Shown: positions 9,801 to 15,941 of the stretch, in pieces
How positions within the stretch are numbered: position 1 is the stretch's first letter
How the letters are laid out: each line of letters starts with the position of its first letter
Origin: a virus
Virus record (IMG/VR): IMGVR_UViG_3300033984_000543
Coordinates: 1 to 26,449 of that record
Reading direction: 5' to 3' (one strand)
Length of the DNA: 26,449 nt
The notes under the pieces: model-generated
Database searches by the model: none
Seen by the model: only the letters and a program-made list of their open reading frames with translations
What the model was told of the DNA's origin: nothing
Position numbers and translations under genes: made by a program

Positions 9801-12069
9801 AAGGCCATGTATCAATATCAACTCTATTAAGAATAAGCTCAGGTTGTCCATTACAAAAAAGCCAATAATAAGGATATTGACAATAAGGAACTGTTCCCAT
9901 TCTTAATGTTCTCAATGGAGAATTATCACAAGTATATTGTATATCATATCTTAAAAAATATGGATCTGTACAGATTGCTCCATTAAATCTAAGAACATCA
10001 TAATTACCAGGACCTATACATGCTTTACCTGTTTTATATTCAGGTCTTGTTAAAGAACAGAATTCATAATTTTCACCAGCAACCATTTTATTACAGCTTA
10101 TCAGCTTAGCTGTTAATGTATCTGTATATTCATATGTACCTGATTCTTTACATTCTACAATCCAAACTTTAGATTGTCCTAAACTATCATATGCATTAGA
10201 TGATGCATTTAAGAAAGGATCTTCGTTAAGATCATTATATGGATAGTTTGGATAGTAAAGAGTTTGTTCTTGTCTTGTATATGTTCCAACATTACGAAGC
10301 ATTCCTTTACCAACAATAGATGTATTTGTACTTCTATTACCTCTTACTATTTTGAATCCAGCAATATTATCTTTTTGCTCTTGTGTAATAGAAGAGTTTG
10401 TTATCAATGCTTGAACTTGTGCTATATCCACCTTTACACCCATTGGAAATACAGCATTATTTTGCATCTCTGGTTTAAAAGAATTAGTCAATGCGTATAC
10501 AGGACTTTCAAATATAGGACTAACAAGAACATCAGGAAATTTATGATGTCTAATTCTTTGACCAGCAAGATCCCCCCATACATCTTTATTACAAGGATAT
10601 TCTTCTATAGATTCCCAATAAGCAAAATCACCATATTGATATGGTGTAGCATTTCCAATTGGATTACCTGAAGCTTGTCCTAATACAGTGGCTGTATTAT
10701 ATATCTTCCAGTAAGGACTATATCCAATTCCTGTAACAGGATCAATATAATCAGGCTCACCTATAAAGTCAGCATTAGTTGTTGGTATATCTGGATATTG
10801 TAAATCATTATATGTTAATGTTCTTCCAGGAATATGGAACCCATCTGTTTGCTTTCCATTCTTTAATAAGAATACAATTTCAAATGCATACACCTCATCA
10901 CGTAGATATCCACGTAAGTTTGTAGCATTTAACTCATTAGAATAATTTTCAGTGGAAGGAATTTTATATGTCTCCCATTTAAGATCTATTTGAGATGCTA
11001 TATCTTGGTAGTTGATTCTATCTATAGATGTAAGATTATCCCACATAAGAACATCTTGTGCAGCAGTTACATCTTGAGCTATATCATAGTAAGGATACTT
11101 TTCAAATATATCTGTAAGTGATAGATTGATTAGTGTGTTACTTTGTCCAGTGTAAGTAATTGTATCAACTTCATTTTCAATTGAGTATGTACCAACTAGT
11201 ATTGGTGTAACTACACCATTCACTGTAGCAATTACAGCTATGTTATAATACATATATAGCCCTGATATATCTAAATTTGTAATAGATAGTTCAATAGACT
11301 TACCCACCTTATAATCAAATATAGCAGTTGTTTCAAACTCATCAAACATAGGTGTAGGATTCGTAATAGAATAATATGATGTGTAAGGATTACCTGATGC
11401 ATCAGAATACTGTACAGCAAACTGGTATGTACCAGAAGTAAGATCACCACCATTATATATATTAATCACTTCAAGTTGAGGAATTCTAAAATTAGGTTGT
11501 ATCTTAAGTTGATTACAATCTAATTGATCTGTATAAGTAGGATCACAAATACTTGAATCAATAGTTGGTGTATAAGGAATGTTTTCAATGTCTAAATATC
11601 TTCTAGAATTATATCCATCTGTCCAATATATTTCAGTCTTACAATTTGTAATCTTATGGACCACTTTATGTATTGGATAATTAATATTGAAGTTAAGACA
11701 TGCTGCTTCTACTAATGTACGATATATACAGTCATTATTATCCATGTATCCAATCTGACTCATTCCTATATTAGAATTTACTAGAAAGAATATATGTTTA
11801 TTTTTTTCATTAATAAAATAAGTACCTAATAAAGAATATCCTGATGGAAACTGTAAGCAAAATTCATTAGCTTGTTCATTCTGATAATTAACAGAACTAG
11901 CATCAAAGTTTTCTAAAGCAGCATTCAGTGCATAGGTTAATGTACCAGGTTTGATTTGATTTAAAGTTTGATCCATATTTAAACCAGTAGCTCCAAAATT
12001 AGGCTGTGGTTTAATATTACTTTGATCTCCACCAAGTATTTGTTTTATTTTATCTAACTCGTCTGCCAT
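6820..12069 (-). CDS. Muzzle-type tail protein (P22 gp10-like), N-terminal bulk, with C-terminal FISUMP domain
   Basis: A 1749-residue product, the largest gene here. The N-terminus (N-F-G-A-T-G-L-N-M-D-Q, L-N-A-A-L-E-N, then Y-W-T-D-G-Y-N-S-R-R-Y-L-D-I) follows the pattern I know for the long tail-stabilising or muzzle proteins of crAss-like phages, which close the distal end of the short tail. The muzzle-like body runs to about residue 1500 (G-V-Y-D-S-K-F-E-R-V-I-I-T-K-L-D-Y-I-P, then K-Y-D-P-I-T-K-E-F-Y). Homologs continue here; this one instead enters a Thr/Ser linker (1501-1541) and then a FISUMP domain (about 1542-1749). The missing C-terminal segments appear in the next two ORFs. The gene lies between a connector gene and the cargo genes, the expected place. 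The muzzle assignment is strong, the fold of the body is inferred. Confidence 0.85.
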   Translation of the reverse strand: MADELDKIKQILGGDQSNIKPQPNFGATGLNMDQTLNQIKPGTLTYALNAALENFDASSVNYQNEQANEFCLQFPSGYSLLGTYFINEKNKHIFFLVNSNIGMSQIGYMDNNDCIYRTLVEAACLNFNINYPIHKVVHKITNCKTEIYWTDGYNSRRYLDIENIPYTPTIDSSICDPTYTDQLDCNQLKIQPNFRIPQLEVINIYNGGDLTSGTYQFAVQYSDASGNPYTSYYSITNPTPMFDEFETTAIFDYKVGKSIELSITNLDISGLYMYYNIAVIATVNGVVTPILVGTYSIENEVDTITYTGQSNTLINLSLTDIFEKYPYYDIAQDVTAAQDVLMWDNLTSIDRINYQDIASQIDLKWETYKIPSTENYSNELNATNLRGYLRDEVYAFEIVFLLKNGKQTDGFHIPGRTLTYNDLQYPDIPTTNADFIGEPDYIDPVTGIGYSPYWKIYNTATVLGQASGNPIGNATPYQYGDFAYWESIEEYPCNKDVWGDLAGQRIRHHKFPDVLVSPIFESPVYALTNSFKPEMQNNAVFPMGVKVDIAQVQALITNSSITQEQKDNIAGFKIVRGNRSTNTSIVGKGMLRNVGTYTRQEQTLYYPNYPYNDLNEDPFLNASSNAYDSLGQSKVWIVECKESGTYEYTDTLTAKLISCNKMVAGENYEFCSLTRPEYKTGKACIGPGNYDVLRFNGAICTDPYFLRYDIQYTCDNSPLRTLRMGTVPYCQYPYYWLFCNGQPELILNRVDIDTWPYYENRDGYAGSAEAVCTREPVYPLPLALGELPPFVKNTCYGNYSRRSPLNETCGQSKPVPPINKPESARRQVLNSPDTSFSQPFLGNVLKLENVMFGAGVAHFVPVKGNAKYRLLSKQAQEDALDSSFLIASSPVDMTAVFTAYQAYLTIYINGITRKNYAQSFNSIASYDYSADIGNNVTSGTLTGIKQRQLDINTYLNPGVLNVGDDKNINNFQRESSIYTKTIDKYDPLPFPNKTPSLLDSNGTSLISEYSRFIIGGKGACDVVVAGEKINYCNTPEKERDIKVVSYYASIKNIFVNQWGQIYSYETVDTGFQRMFNISSYSDDVVFGGDTFINKFAYKTKLPFFLDNRVNGIDDSDIFYDEIGNIAYPKFWHSARSILYTYKSLINIVSIKAHSFDCYNYPEDISSTVDGGTGTYRTFYDGYFYLFAYGIPSFYCESNYNVDLRQAFNDREGNFWPHVSTSIPDDWVQEQFTTIAYDNTYFYNVTFSKQNKENFFSHLPADWTSDLCFTYYPFRVVYSDPQVNNVDVRVNNWLSYSPLSLFDFPQNYGNLISLDGIQNKSILARFENKSLLYNNLLTMNTSNPQAAYLGNPNIFSAVPIDFAETDLGYVGSQNKFFLKIPQGQITVDAKRGQVFLVEGTKIEEIGGFGSGVNRFLTDHLSFEISRYFPTHQETIGGKTITIPGVDTDNNFNGIGLHGVYDSKFERVIITKLDYIPVDKDVKYDPITKEFYVEKTVYVVVPSTTTTTTIYTPTTSTTSSSTSSTTSTTSTSTSTTTTTSTTLYPVVNICGVNWTSKNVDIVTYRDGTIIPQANNQNELTAYAAARIGCWSYAAFDPANGPIYGKLYNWWAVAGVYDTASRLNPTLRKQFAPIGYNVPSSSQYQTVIDCLGGSSVAGGHLKQTGTSLWLSPNPADNTSGFTALPGGVQLANGTVTHPPANIGYNGYFWNSDYSISSGFDMGGRIFFRNTDTTANLGSQEAQTQHSVRLIKN
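6823..7446 (-). other. FISUMP domain (Fibrobacter succinogenes major paralogous domain) encoded within the muzzle gene
   Basis: Residues about 1542-1749 of the 1749-residue protein. Visible FISUMP hallmarks in order: I-C-G-V-N-W-T-S-K-N-V, Y-R-D-G-T-I-I-P, Y-G-K-L-Y-N-W-W-A-V, L-x-P-T-L-R-K-Q-F-A-P-I-G-Y-N-V-P-S, C-L-G-G, G-G-H-L-K-Q-T-G, N-T-S-G-F-T-A-L-P-G-G, G-Y-F-W-N-S and the terminal H-S-V-R-L-I-K. The family is typical of secreted Bacteroidota and Fibrobacter proteins and has a C-type-lectin-like fold. On a phage tail tip it is a natural candidate for binding host surface glycans or proteins; that function is inferred. Confidence 0.92.
7447..7569 (-). repeat. Thr/Ser linker in the muzzle gene
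   Basis: About 41 codons, residues 1501-1541, almost all Thr or Ser with a single I-Y-T-P interruption. It joins the muzzle body to the FISUMP domain. Codons are mixed (ACA, ACT, AGT, TCT), so the DNA is a degenerate rather than perfect repeat. Confidence 0.9.
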
Positions 12070-12074
12070 AATGA

Positions 12075-13049
12075 TTAGTTATTACGTCTTCTACCATATC
12101 TATTAGTACGGTTAGGAAGTTCATACATATTGAATCTATTAAGATCGTTTTTAATTCTTCTCTGTTTCTCCCAAGGAGTTTGTTTCTTAATCTCAATACT
12201 AGCCATGATGAAAGCTTCTTCATAGGCTTGTTTGTGATAGATTAACTTTTGTTGTAACTGATTAAAAGTTTCATCATTAGTTTGATTGGTAAGAGTTTCG
12301 AATATCTTAAACTTAAGGAATGCTTCTACATACTCTCTAATACGATAGTTGTCAGGAATCAATTGATTACCTATCTCATCATACTCTGTAGCATAGAATA
12401 TTAAATGCACAACACCATTTCTGAAATTAGTTACAAACTTATTATCTCGTATATCAAATGAATCATAACTAGCAGATCCAGGAGTGAACTCATGGATAGG
12501 AGGAGCTTCAGCATAGAAGTCCCAGTTGTTTGTATATTCTACTCCACAGTTTTGTCTTGCAGAGATGTTTCCAGGCTTAAGTAAATAGTCATGGGTGAAC
12601 CCTCTAGCAACAGTGTTATTTGTTTTGTAAACAGCTTGAACTAACACAGGCATACATGTACCATCACATTGTGGAACTTGACAACCAGGTCTATTACAAG
12701 GAGTTCCTCCAATAGTTAGTGGAGCCACTTGAATAGTGGTAGCAGAAGCTGCTTGAGAATAGAATGAATTAGCTGATTGATATGGATATCCTGCAACCTC
12801 TGTAGTCATCCAAGCTTCTCTAACAGCATAAAAGTTGTCAGGAAGTCTAGCTTCAAAGTCTTCAATAAATAAAACTTCATCAGTAATTACATAGGTAGTT
12901 CTTCCTAACTTCTTTAGAGCTTTGTCTAAGTAAGTAGGAAATAACAAATCGTCTACAGCACCTGTATCAAAATAAGATTTTAATTCTTCTTTAACAGTTG
13001 AGTAGACAGGTTCTGGGCTTATGAAAGCATATTTATAATAGTACGACAT
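12075..13049 (-). CDS. Head-tail connector / ring-type protein with a cysteine knuckle
   Basis: A 324-residue protein directly before the muzzle gene, with a 5-nt gap. The N-terminal part (T-Y-L-D-K-A-L-K-K-L-G-R, then F-E-A-R-L-P-D-N-F-Y-A-V-R-E-A-W) and the C-terminal part (Y-R-I-R-E-Y-V-E-A-F-L-K-F-K-I-F-E-T-L, then Y-H-K-Q-A-Y-E-E-A) are what I expect of the conserved crAss-like connector protein in this position: helices packing in a ring below the portal. Residues 118-132 add a compact cluster, C-x4-C-x4-C-x3-C, in a loop between these blocks. The C-terminus is strongly basic (R-I-K-N-D-L-N-R then N-R-Y-G-R-R-R-N-N), suitable for contact with DNA or an acidic surface. No enzyme motif is visible. 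The assignment rests on position and remembered patterns. Confidence 0.72.
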   Translation of the reverse strand: MSYYYKYAFISPEPVYSTVKEELKSYFDTGAVDDLLFPTYLDKALKKLGRTTYVITDEVLFIEDFEARLPDNFYAVREAWMTTEVAGYPYQSANSFYSQAASATTIQVAPLTIGGTPCNRPGCQVPQCDGTCMPVLVQAVYKTNNTVARGFTHDYLLKPGNISARQNCGVEYTNNWDFYAEAPPIHEFTPGSASYDSFDIRDNKFVTNFRNGVVHLIFYATEYDEIGNQLIPDNYRIREYVEAFLKFKIFETLTNQTNDETFNQLQQKLIYHKQAYEEAFIMASIEIKKQTPWEKQRRIKNDLNRFNMYELPNRTNRYGRRRNN

Positions 13050-13052
13050 AAT

Positions 13053-13532
13053 TTATTTTTTCCATTCGTTATAGATATATTGATACTTGTCGTTGGTCTT
13101 TAAGTAATGTGATAAAAGTCTTGATGTAAGTCTAGAAGGTTTGAAATACCAGAAGTCAGAATTCTTAAAACGTGCTGTTGGTTTAAACCACATCCAACCA
13201 AAAAAATAACCTTCCGTATGATAATTAAAGTTATATATAATCTTTCCTTTCTCTTTAGTTTTCTGCCAGTCAATTGGTAAGTTGATAAATTCTTTACCAT
13301 CTATATTATTTTTTAGTCTTCTTCTTTTCTTTTTATTAATAGAGAACTCTCCAAATCCATAAGGAAGCTTTGCTTTCTCACCTGTCTCTAATATATATTC
13401 TTTAAAAGATTCATTGTAGGTATATAATATATTCCTCCACTCATCAAAGGTTAACTTTATAGCTGAGTGTTTTTTGCAGAACTGATTATAGTTATCTTTG
13501 CTAGAGCTTCTCCAATCAATCTTTGTCCTCAT
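13053..13532 (-). CDS. Conserved small basic crAss-like protein of the connector region
   Basis: A 159-residue, Lys/Trp/Tyr-rich protein. Its ATG overlaps the preceding stop by 1 nt (TAATG), and its own stop is 3 nt before the connector gene, so the three genes are tightly coupled. Recognisable blocks are F-C-K-K-H-S-A-I-K-L-T-F-D-E-W, E-K-A-K-L-P-Y-G-F-G-E-F-S-I-N-K-K-K-R-R and N-Y-H-T-E-G-Y-F-F-G-W-M-W. I recall proteins of this type as conserved in crAss-like genomes between connector genes, with no settled function. The K-K-K-R-R-R-L-K-K run may contact nucleic acid. No known catalytic motif is present. It could be a minor virion or assembly protein. Confidence 0.65.
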   Translation of the reverse strand: MRTKIDWRSSSKDNYNQFCKKHSAIKLTFDEWRNILYTYNESFKEYILETGEKAKLPYGFGEFSINKKKRRRLKNNIDGKEFINLPIDWQKTKEKGKIIYNFNYHTEGYFFGWMWFKPTARFKNSDFWYFKPSRLTSRLLSHYLKTNDKYQYIYNEWKK

Positions 13533-14260
13533 TAATTAGTTGGTTTTGAGTTTGGTGCTTGTCCATCTATTCCTTCTTGACTAGTATCAGTTTTAAGTGT
13601 GAAGTAAGTCTGAAGTAATTTTTTAGATGTTATTTCTAATACTTGTTGTTCTAAATATCCAGGAAGAGCAAACTCTTTATCCAAAGGATTCTGACATAGT
13701 TGTTCATTTGTATAGTCTGGTGTACCACATCCACATTCAGGATACATGATATCATTATGTACATCTTCTTCAAAGAATGCTACAAATCTAATTGCTTTAA
13801 GTAAAGGATTGTTTACATAAAGATATCCATTAGTGATCCAGAAGTATTCTTCTTTCTTAATTACAGGAAGCTTTAAAAGATTTATATATCTATTGACAGT
13901 GATTTCTTTTAATTTCTTTCCTTGGCCACTTAGAGCATTAATAGAATACACTCCTTGTATTACATATTGGTAATTACCTTCTGATACACGTGGTAGTTTA
14001 AATTTAGTTCTAGCAATGCTACACTCATCTACATAATTACAACACTCAGAAATAGATACCTCTACCATCTCTAAACAAGGGATGGTAGTAAATAATGTAT
14101 CAGTTGCCCAGAGCTTTCTTAGATTTGTTTCTCTCTTGATTAATAACAAAGAGTTATTTCTTATCTCAGAAGCAATTGCTCTATCTGTGATAAGGCTATC
14201 AGTAGATAAAAGTTTATGTACTGAACGTACATCTGATACTAATTTTCTTAATGTTGCCAT
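13532..14260 (-). CDS. Conserved crAss-like structural / ring-type protein
   Basis: A 242-residue protein starting 2 nt after the metallophosphoesterase stop. The N-terminus (L-R-K-L-V-S-D-V-R-S-V-H-K-L-L-S-T-D) followed by L-L-L-I-K-R-E-T-N-L-R-K-L and I-P-C-L-E-M-V-E-V-S-I-S-E-C-C matches the pattern I remember for a widely conserved crAss-like virion protein near the connector. The C-terminal A-L-P-G-Y-L-E-Q-Q-V-L-E-I segment is also typical. It is cysteine-rich (S-E-C-C-N-Y-V-D-E-C near residue 75 and a C-G-C plus distal C near 175-190). The next gene overlaps it by 1 nt. A ring or adaptor role in the portal-tail stack is likely but not provable from sequence alone. Confidence 0.7.
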   Translation of the reverse strand: MATLRKLVSDVRSVHKLLSTDSLITDRAIASEIRNNSLLLIKRETNLRKLWATDTLFTTIPCLEMVEVSISECCNYVDECSIARTKFKLPRVSEGNYQYVIQGVYSINALSGQGKKLKEITVNRYINLLKLPVIKKEEYFWITNGYLYVNNPLLKAIRFVAFFEEDVHNDIMYPECGCGTPDYTNEQLCQNPLDKEFALPGYLEQQVLEITSKKLLQTYFTLKTDTSQEGIDGQAPNSKPTN

Positions 14261-14262
14261 AA

Positions 14263-15483
14263 TTATATTCGAGTTTCAAACTCTGCTATCTTACCTAGAT
14301 CAAGATCATAGACTAAAGCAAGAGCTGCTCGTACTGAGTGTACGAAGTTATTATCTAAGTGCCATCTATCTGTTCCAGACAAACTAGGCATTTGTTGTAT
14401 TCTTACTCCCTTAACCTCTTTAGCCATATAGTGATGTTTATCACCTGTATGTATCTCTCTGTATTTAGCATTACCAAATGCTTGACTATATTGAGGATGT
14501 GTTGCAAATAACAATGGTAAGTCTTCTAACTTACAATTACCATGATGCCATCCAATAAATGTATTTCCTAATGTTAATCCTTTAACAGTTGAATGCTCTC
14601 TTATAAATTCTACATCTTCTGTATTACTGAAGTAAACATCTAATGCATGAGCTAAATAAAAAGACTTAGTTCTGTCATGATTACCTTGTACAAGAACTAC
14701 CTGTACAGTACTAGAATGTTGTCTCAACATATTAATTGTATCTACAAGAACAGCAAATCCTAATTCATATTCTGAATGGTAATCCATTATAGTGTCCTGT
14801 GGTGTACCATTTGTAGTTTGATGTTGATAGTTATCAGTATGAAAGAAATCATTTGATATAGGCAACACTACGGTGTTTACATTGTAATTAGCCTCCACTT
14901 TATTAATCAAAGACTGAGCCACATTAAAATATCTCAAAGCTCTGGTTGATGGATCATTATCACCATCTACTGTTCTCTTAGCTAAATGATAATCAGCTAT
15001 AGAGATTTCTACATCTACATAGTCTTTACTATTAGTACGATCTACTTTGGTGATTGATATATTATTTGGTTTGTAGTTTTGTAGGAATTTAGCAAAGTCT
15101 TCAGGAGAGTAGTCTTTTGCTTGTTTTAGTTTTGAGAACACTGAGGAAGTAAACTTCCCACTTGGTAACATCTTAGACCAGTAGTTGGTAATGATGTATT
15201 TATCTAGGTTTATCTTGTGTAGCTTAGCTAGTTCAAGATCATCTTTAGGTTCATGGTCAGTTACAATTGTACTTTCTATTGTTCCTCTTTCAACATTCAC
15301 TTTACGTTCTTCTGTGTAGTTTTTTCCTGTATTCACAGGATCATCATCTTTTTCTCTGAGCTCTTTGAGAAGCTCATTCACTTCATATTCACTTATTCCT
15401 AATTTCTCTGCATAGAATTTTTTACTTTTCTTCTGCGTTAACAACTCTTCTAATTGACATAACAAGCTTTGATTTTCAGACAT
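14263..15483 (-). CDS. Calcineurin-like metallophosphoesterase with N-terminal helix-turn-helix-like region
   Basis: A 406-residue protein, first gene of the left operon behind the promoter candidate. Metallophosphoesterase motifs can be read in order: D164-x-H166 (A-D-Y-H-L-A-K), N211-D212 (S-N-D-F-F-H-T-D, normally G-D), G-N-H-D at 267-270, H-H-G at 313-315 and G-D-K-H-H at 347-351 (normally G-H-x-H). Most metal ligands are kept. Residues about 20-42 (K-K-F-Y-A-E-K-L-G-I-S-E-Y-E-V-N-E-L-L) look like a helix-turn-helix. The family hydrolyses phosphodiesters, including DNA ends. Why it sits with tail-assembly genes is unclear; DNA processing during packaging or ejection is only a guess. The start is supported by the stop (TGA) in the frame of the nearby upstream ATG. 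Confidence 0.88.
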   Translation of the reverse strand: MSENQSLLCQLEELLTQKKSKKFYAEKLGISEYEVNELLKELREKDDDPVNTGKNYTEERKVNVERGTIESTIVTDHEPKDDLELAKLHKINLDKYIITNYWSKMLPSGKFTSSVFSKLKQAKDYSPEDFAKFLQNYKPNNISITKVDRTNSKDYVDVEISIADYHLAKRTVDGDNDPSTRALRYFNVAQSLINKVEANYNVNTVVLPISNDFFHTDNYQHQTTNGTPQDTIMDYHSEYELGFAVLVDTINMLRQHSSTVQVVLVQGNHDRTKSFYLAHALDVYFSNTEDVEFIREHSTVKGLTLGNTFIGWHHGNCKLEDLPLLFATHPQYSQAFGNAKYREIHTGDKHHYMAKEVKGVRIQQMPSLSGTDRWHLDNNFVHSVRAALALVYDLDLGKIAEFETRI

Positions 15484-15511
15484 ATGTATTCATATTAGTT
15501 AAAAAATATTG

Positions 15512-15544
15512 TAAAGATAAACAATAGTTTTTATATATTCCAAA
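15512..15544 (-). promoter_or_regulatory. Candidate Bacteroidota-type promoter for the left operon
   Basis: On the minus strand TTTG (15541-15544) is followed after 21 nt by TATCTTTA (15512-15519), about 28 nt before the metallophosphoesterase ATG. This resembles the Bacteroidota consensus TTTG, about 19-21 nt, TAnnTTTG, with the last base differing. It lies just after a strong terminator, where a new transcription start is expected. The match is short in very AT-rich DNA, so it remains a candidate. Confidence 0.5.
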
Positions 15545-15589
15545 TAATTTTAATTAAAAACGTTATTATTTATAATCAAATTAGTTATA

Positions 15590-15622
15590 AAACAAAAACT
15601 CCCCAAGAAAAATCTTGAGGAG
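15590..15622 (-). terminator. Rho-independent terminator ending the fibre operon
   Basis: On the minus strand a 10-bp stem (CTCCTCAAGA at 15613-15622 with TCTTGGGGAG at 15599-15608, one G-T wobble) closes a TTTT loop and is followed by TTTTTGTTT. It lies 42 nt after the stop of the 85-residue gene. Confidence 0.88.
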
Positions 15623-15652
15623 AAACCTTGTAAAACCAACAAAACAAGGTTT
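15623..15652. terminator. Second hairpin next to the terminator, possibly terminating the opposite strand
   Basis: A perfect 9-bp inverted repeat, AAACCTTGT (15623-15631) and ACAAGGTTT (15644-15652), with a 12-nt loop. On the plus strand it runs into TTTTTTATTTT, so it could stop plus-strand transcription; on the minus strand it precedes the main terminator by a few nucleotides. Confidence 0.6.
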
Positions 15653-15664
15653 TTTATTTTAAGT

Positions 15665-15922
15665 TTATGGTAAACCTGTAGTAGAAGAAGTAGTTGTTGT
15701 CACTTCATCTAGCACTATATTAATAGAGTTGGTGCATTGTCCAGTTGATAGTACCTTTATGATTGTTGTAAAATCAGGTACTAGTGAAGAGGAATATCCT
15801 GCAAGCAAAGATGCTTTAGGTACTCCTGATTCAAATGCTGTTACATATCCATCTAGATTTGAATATAGATTGAAGGGGCCTGAATCAGCCCCAGCAACCG
15901 TTAGTGTTATAAATACTGTCAT
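15665..15922 (-). CDS. Minimal G-P-F module protein with stub linker
   Basis: An 85-residue product: one G-P-F module (S-G-P-F-N-L-Y-S-N-L-D-G-Y-V, then L-L-A-G-Y and S-T-G-Q-C-T-N) followed by about ten Thr/Ser residues and a short G-L-P end. It is a close paralogue of the first 75 residues of the protein encoded immediately upstream, and the two DNA sequences are still visibly alike, so a tandem duplication is likely. The lack of any domain after the linker may mean truncation, or a free mounting module. It is the last gene before the terminator. Function unknown; virion location is inferred from its paralogues. Confidence 0.72.
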   Translation of the reverse strand: MTVFITLTVAGADSGPFNLYSNLDGYVTAFESGVPKASLLAGYSSSLVPDFTTIIKVLSTGQCTNSINIVLDEVTTTTSSTTGLP

Positions 15923-15941
15923 TAGTTTTAAGTTTTATTAG

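Noticed and set aside
11271-11453. Short minus-strand ORF and other small overlapping frames inside the muzzle and connector genes
   Set aside because: They lie out of frame within large genes that have convincing homology; the products are low-complexity Leu/Ile-rich shadows.
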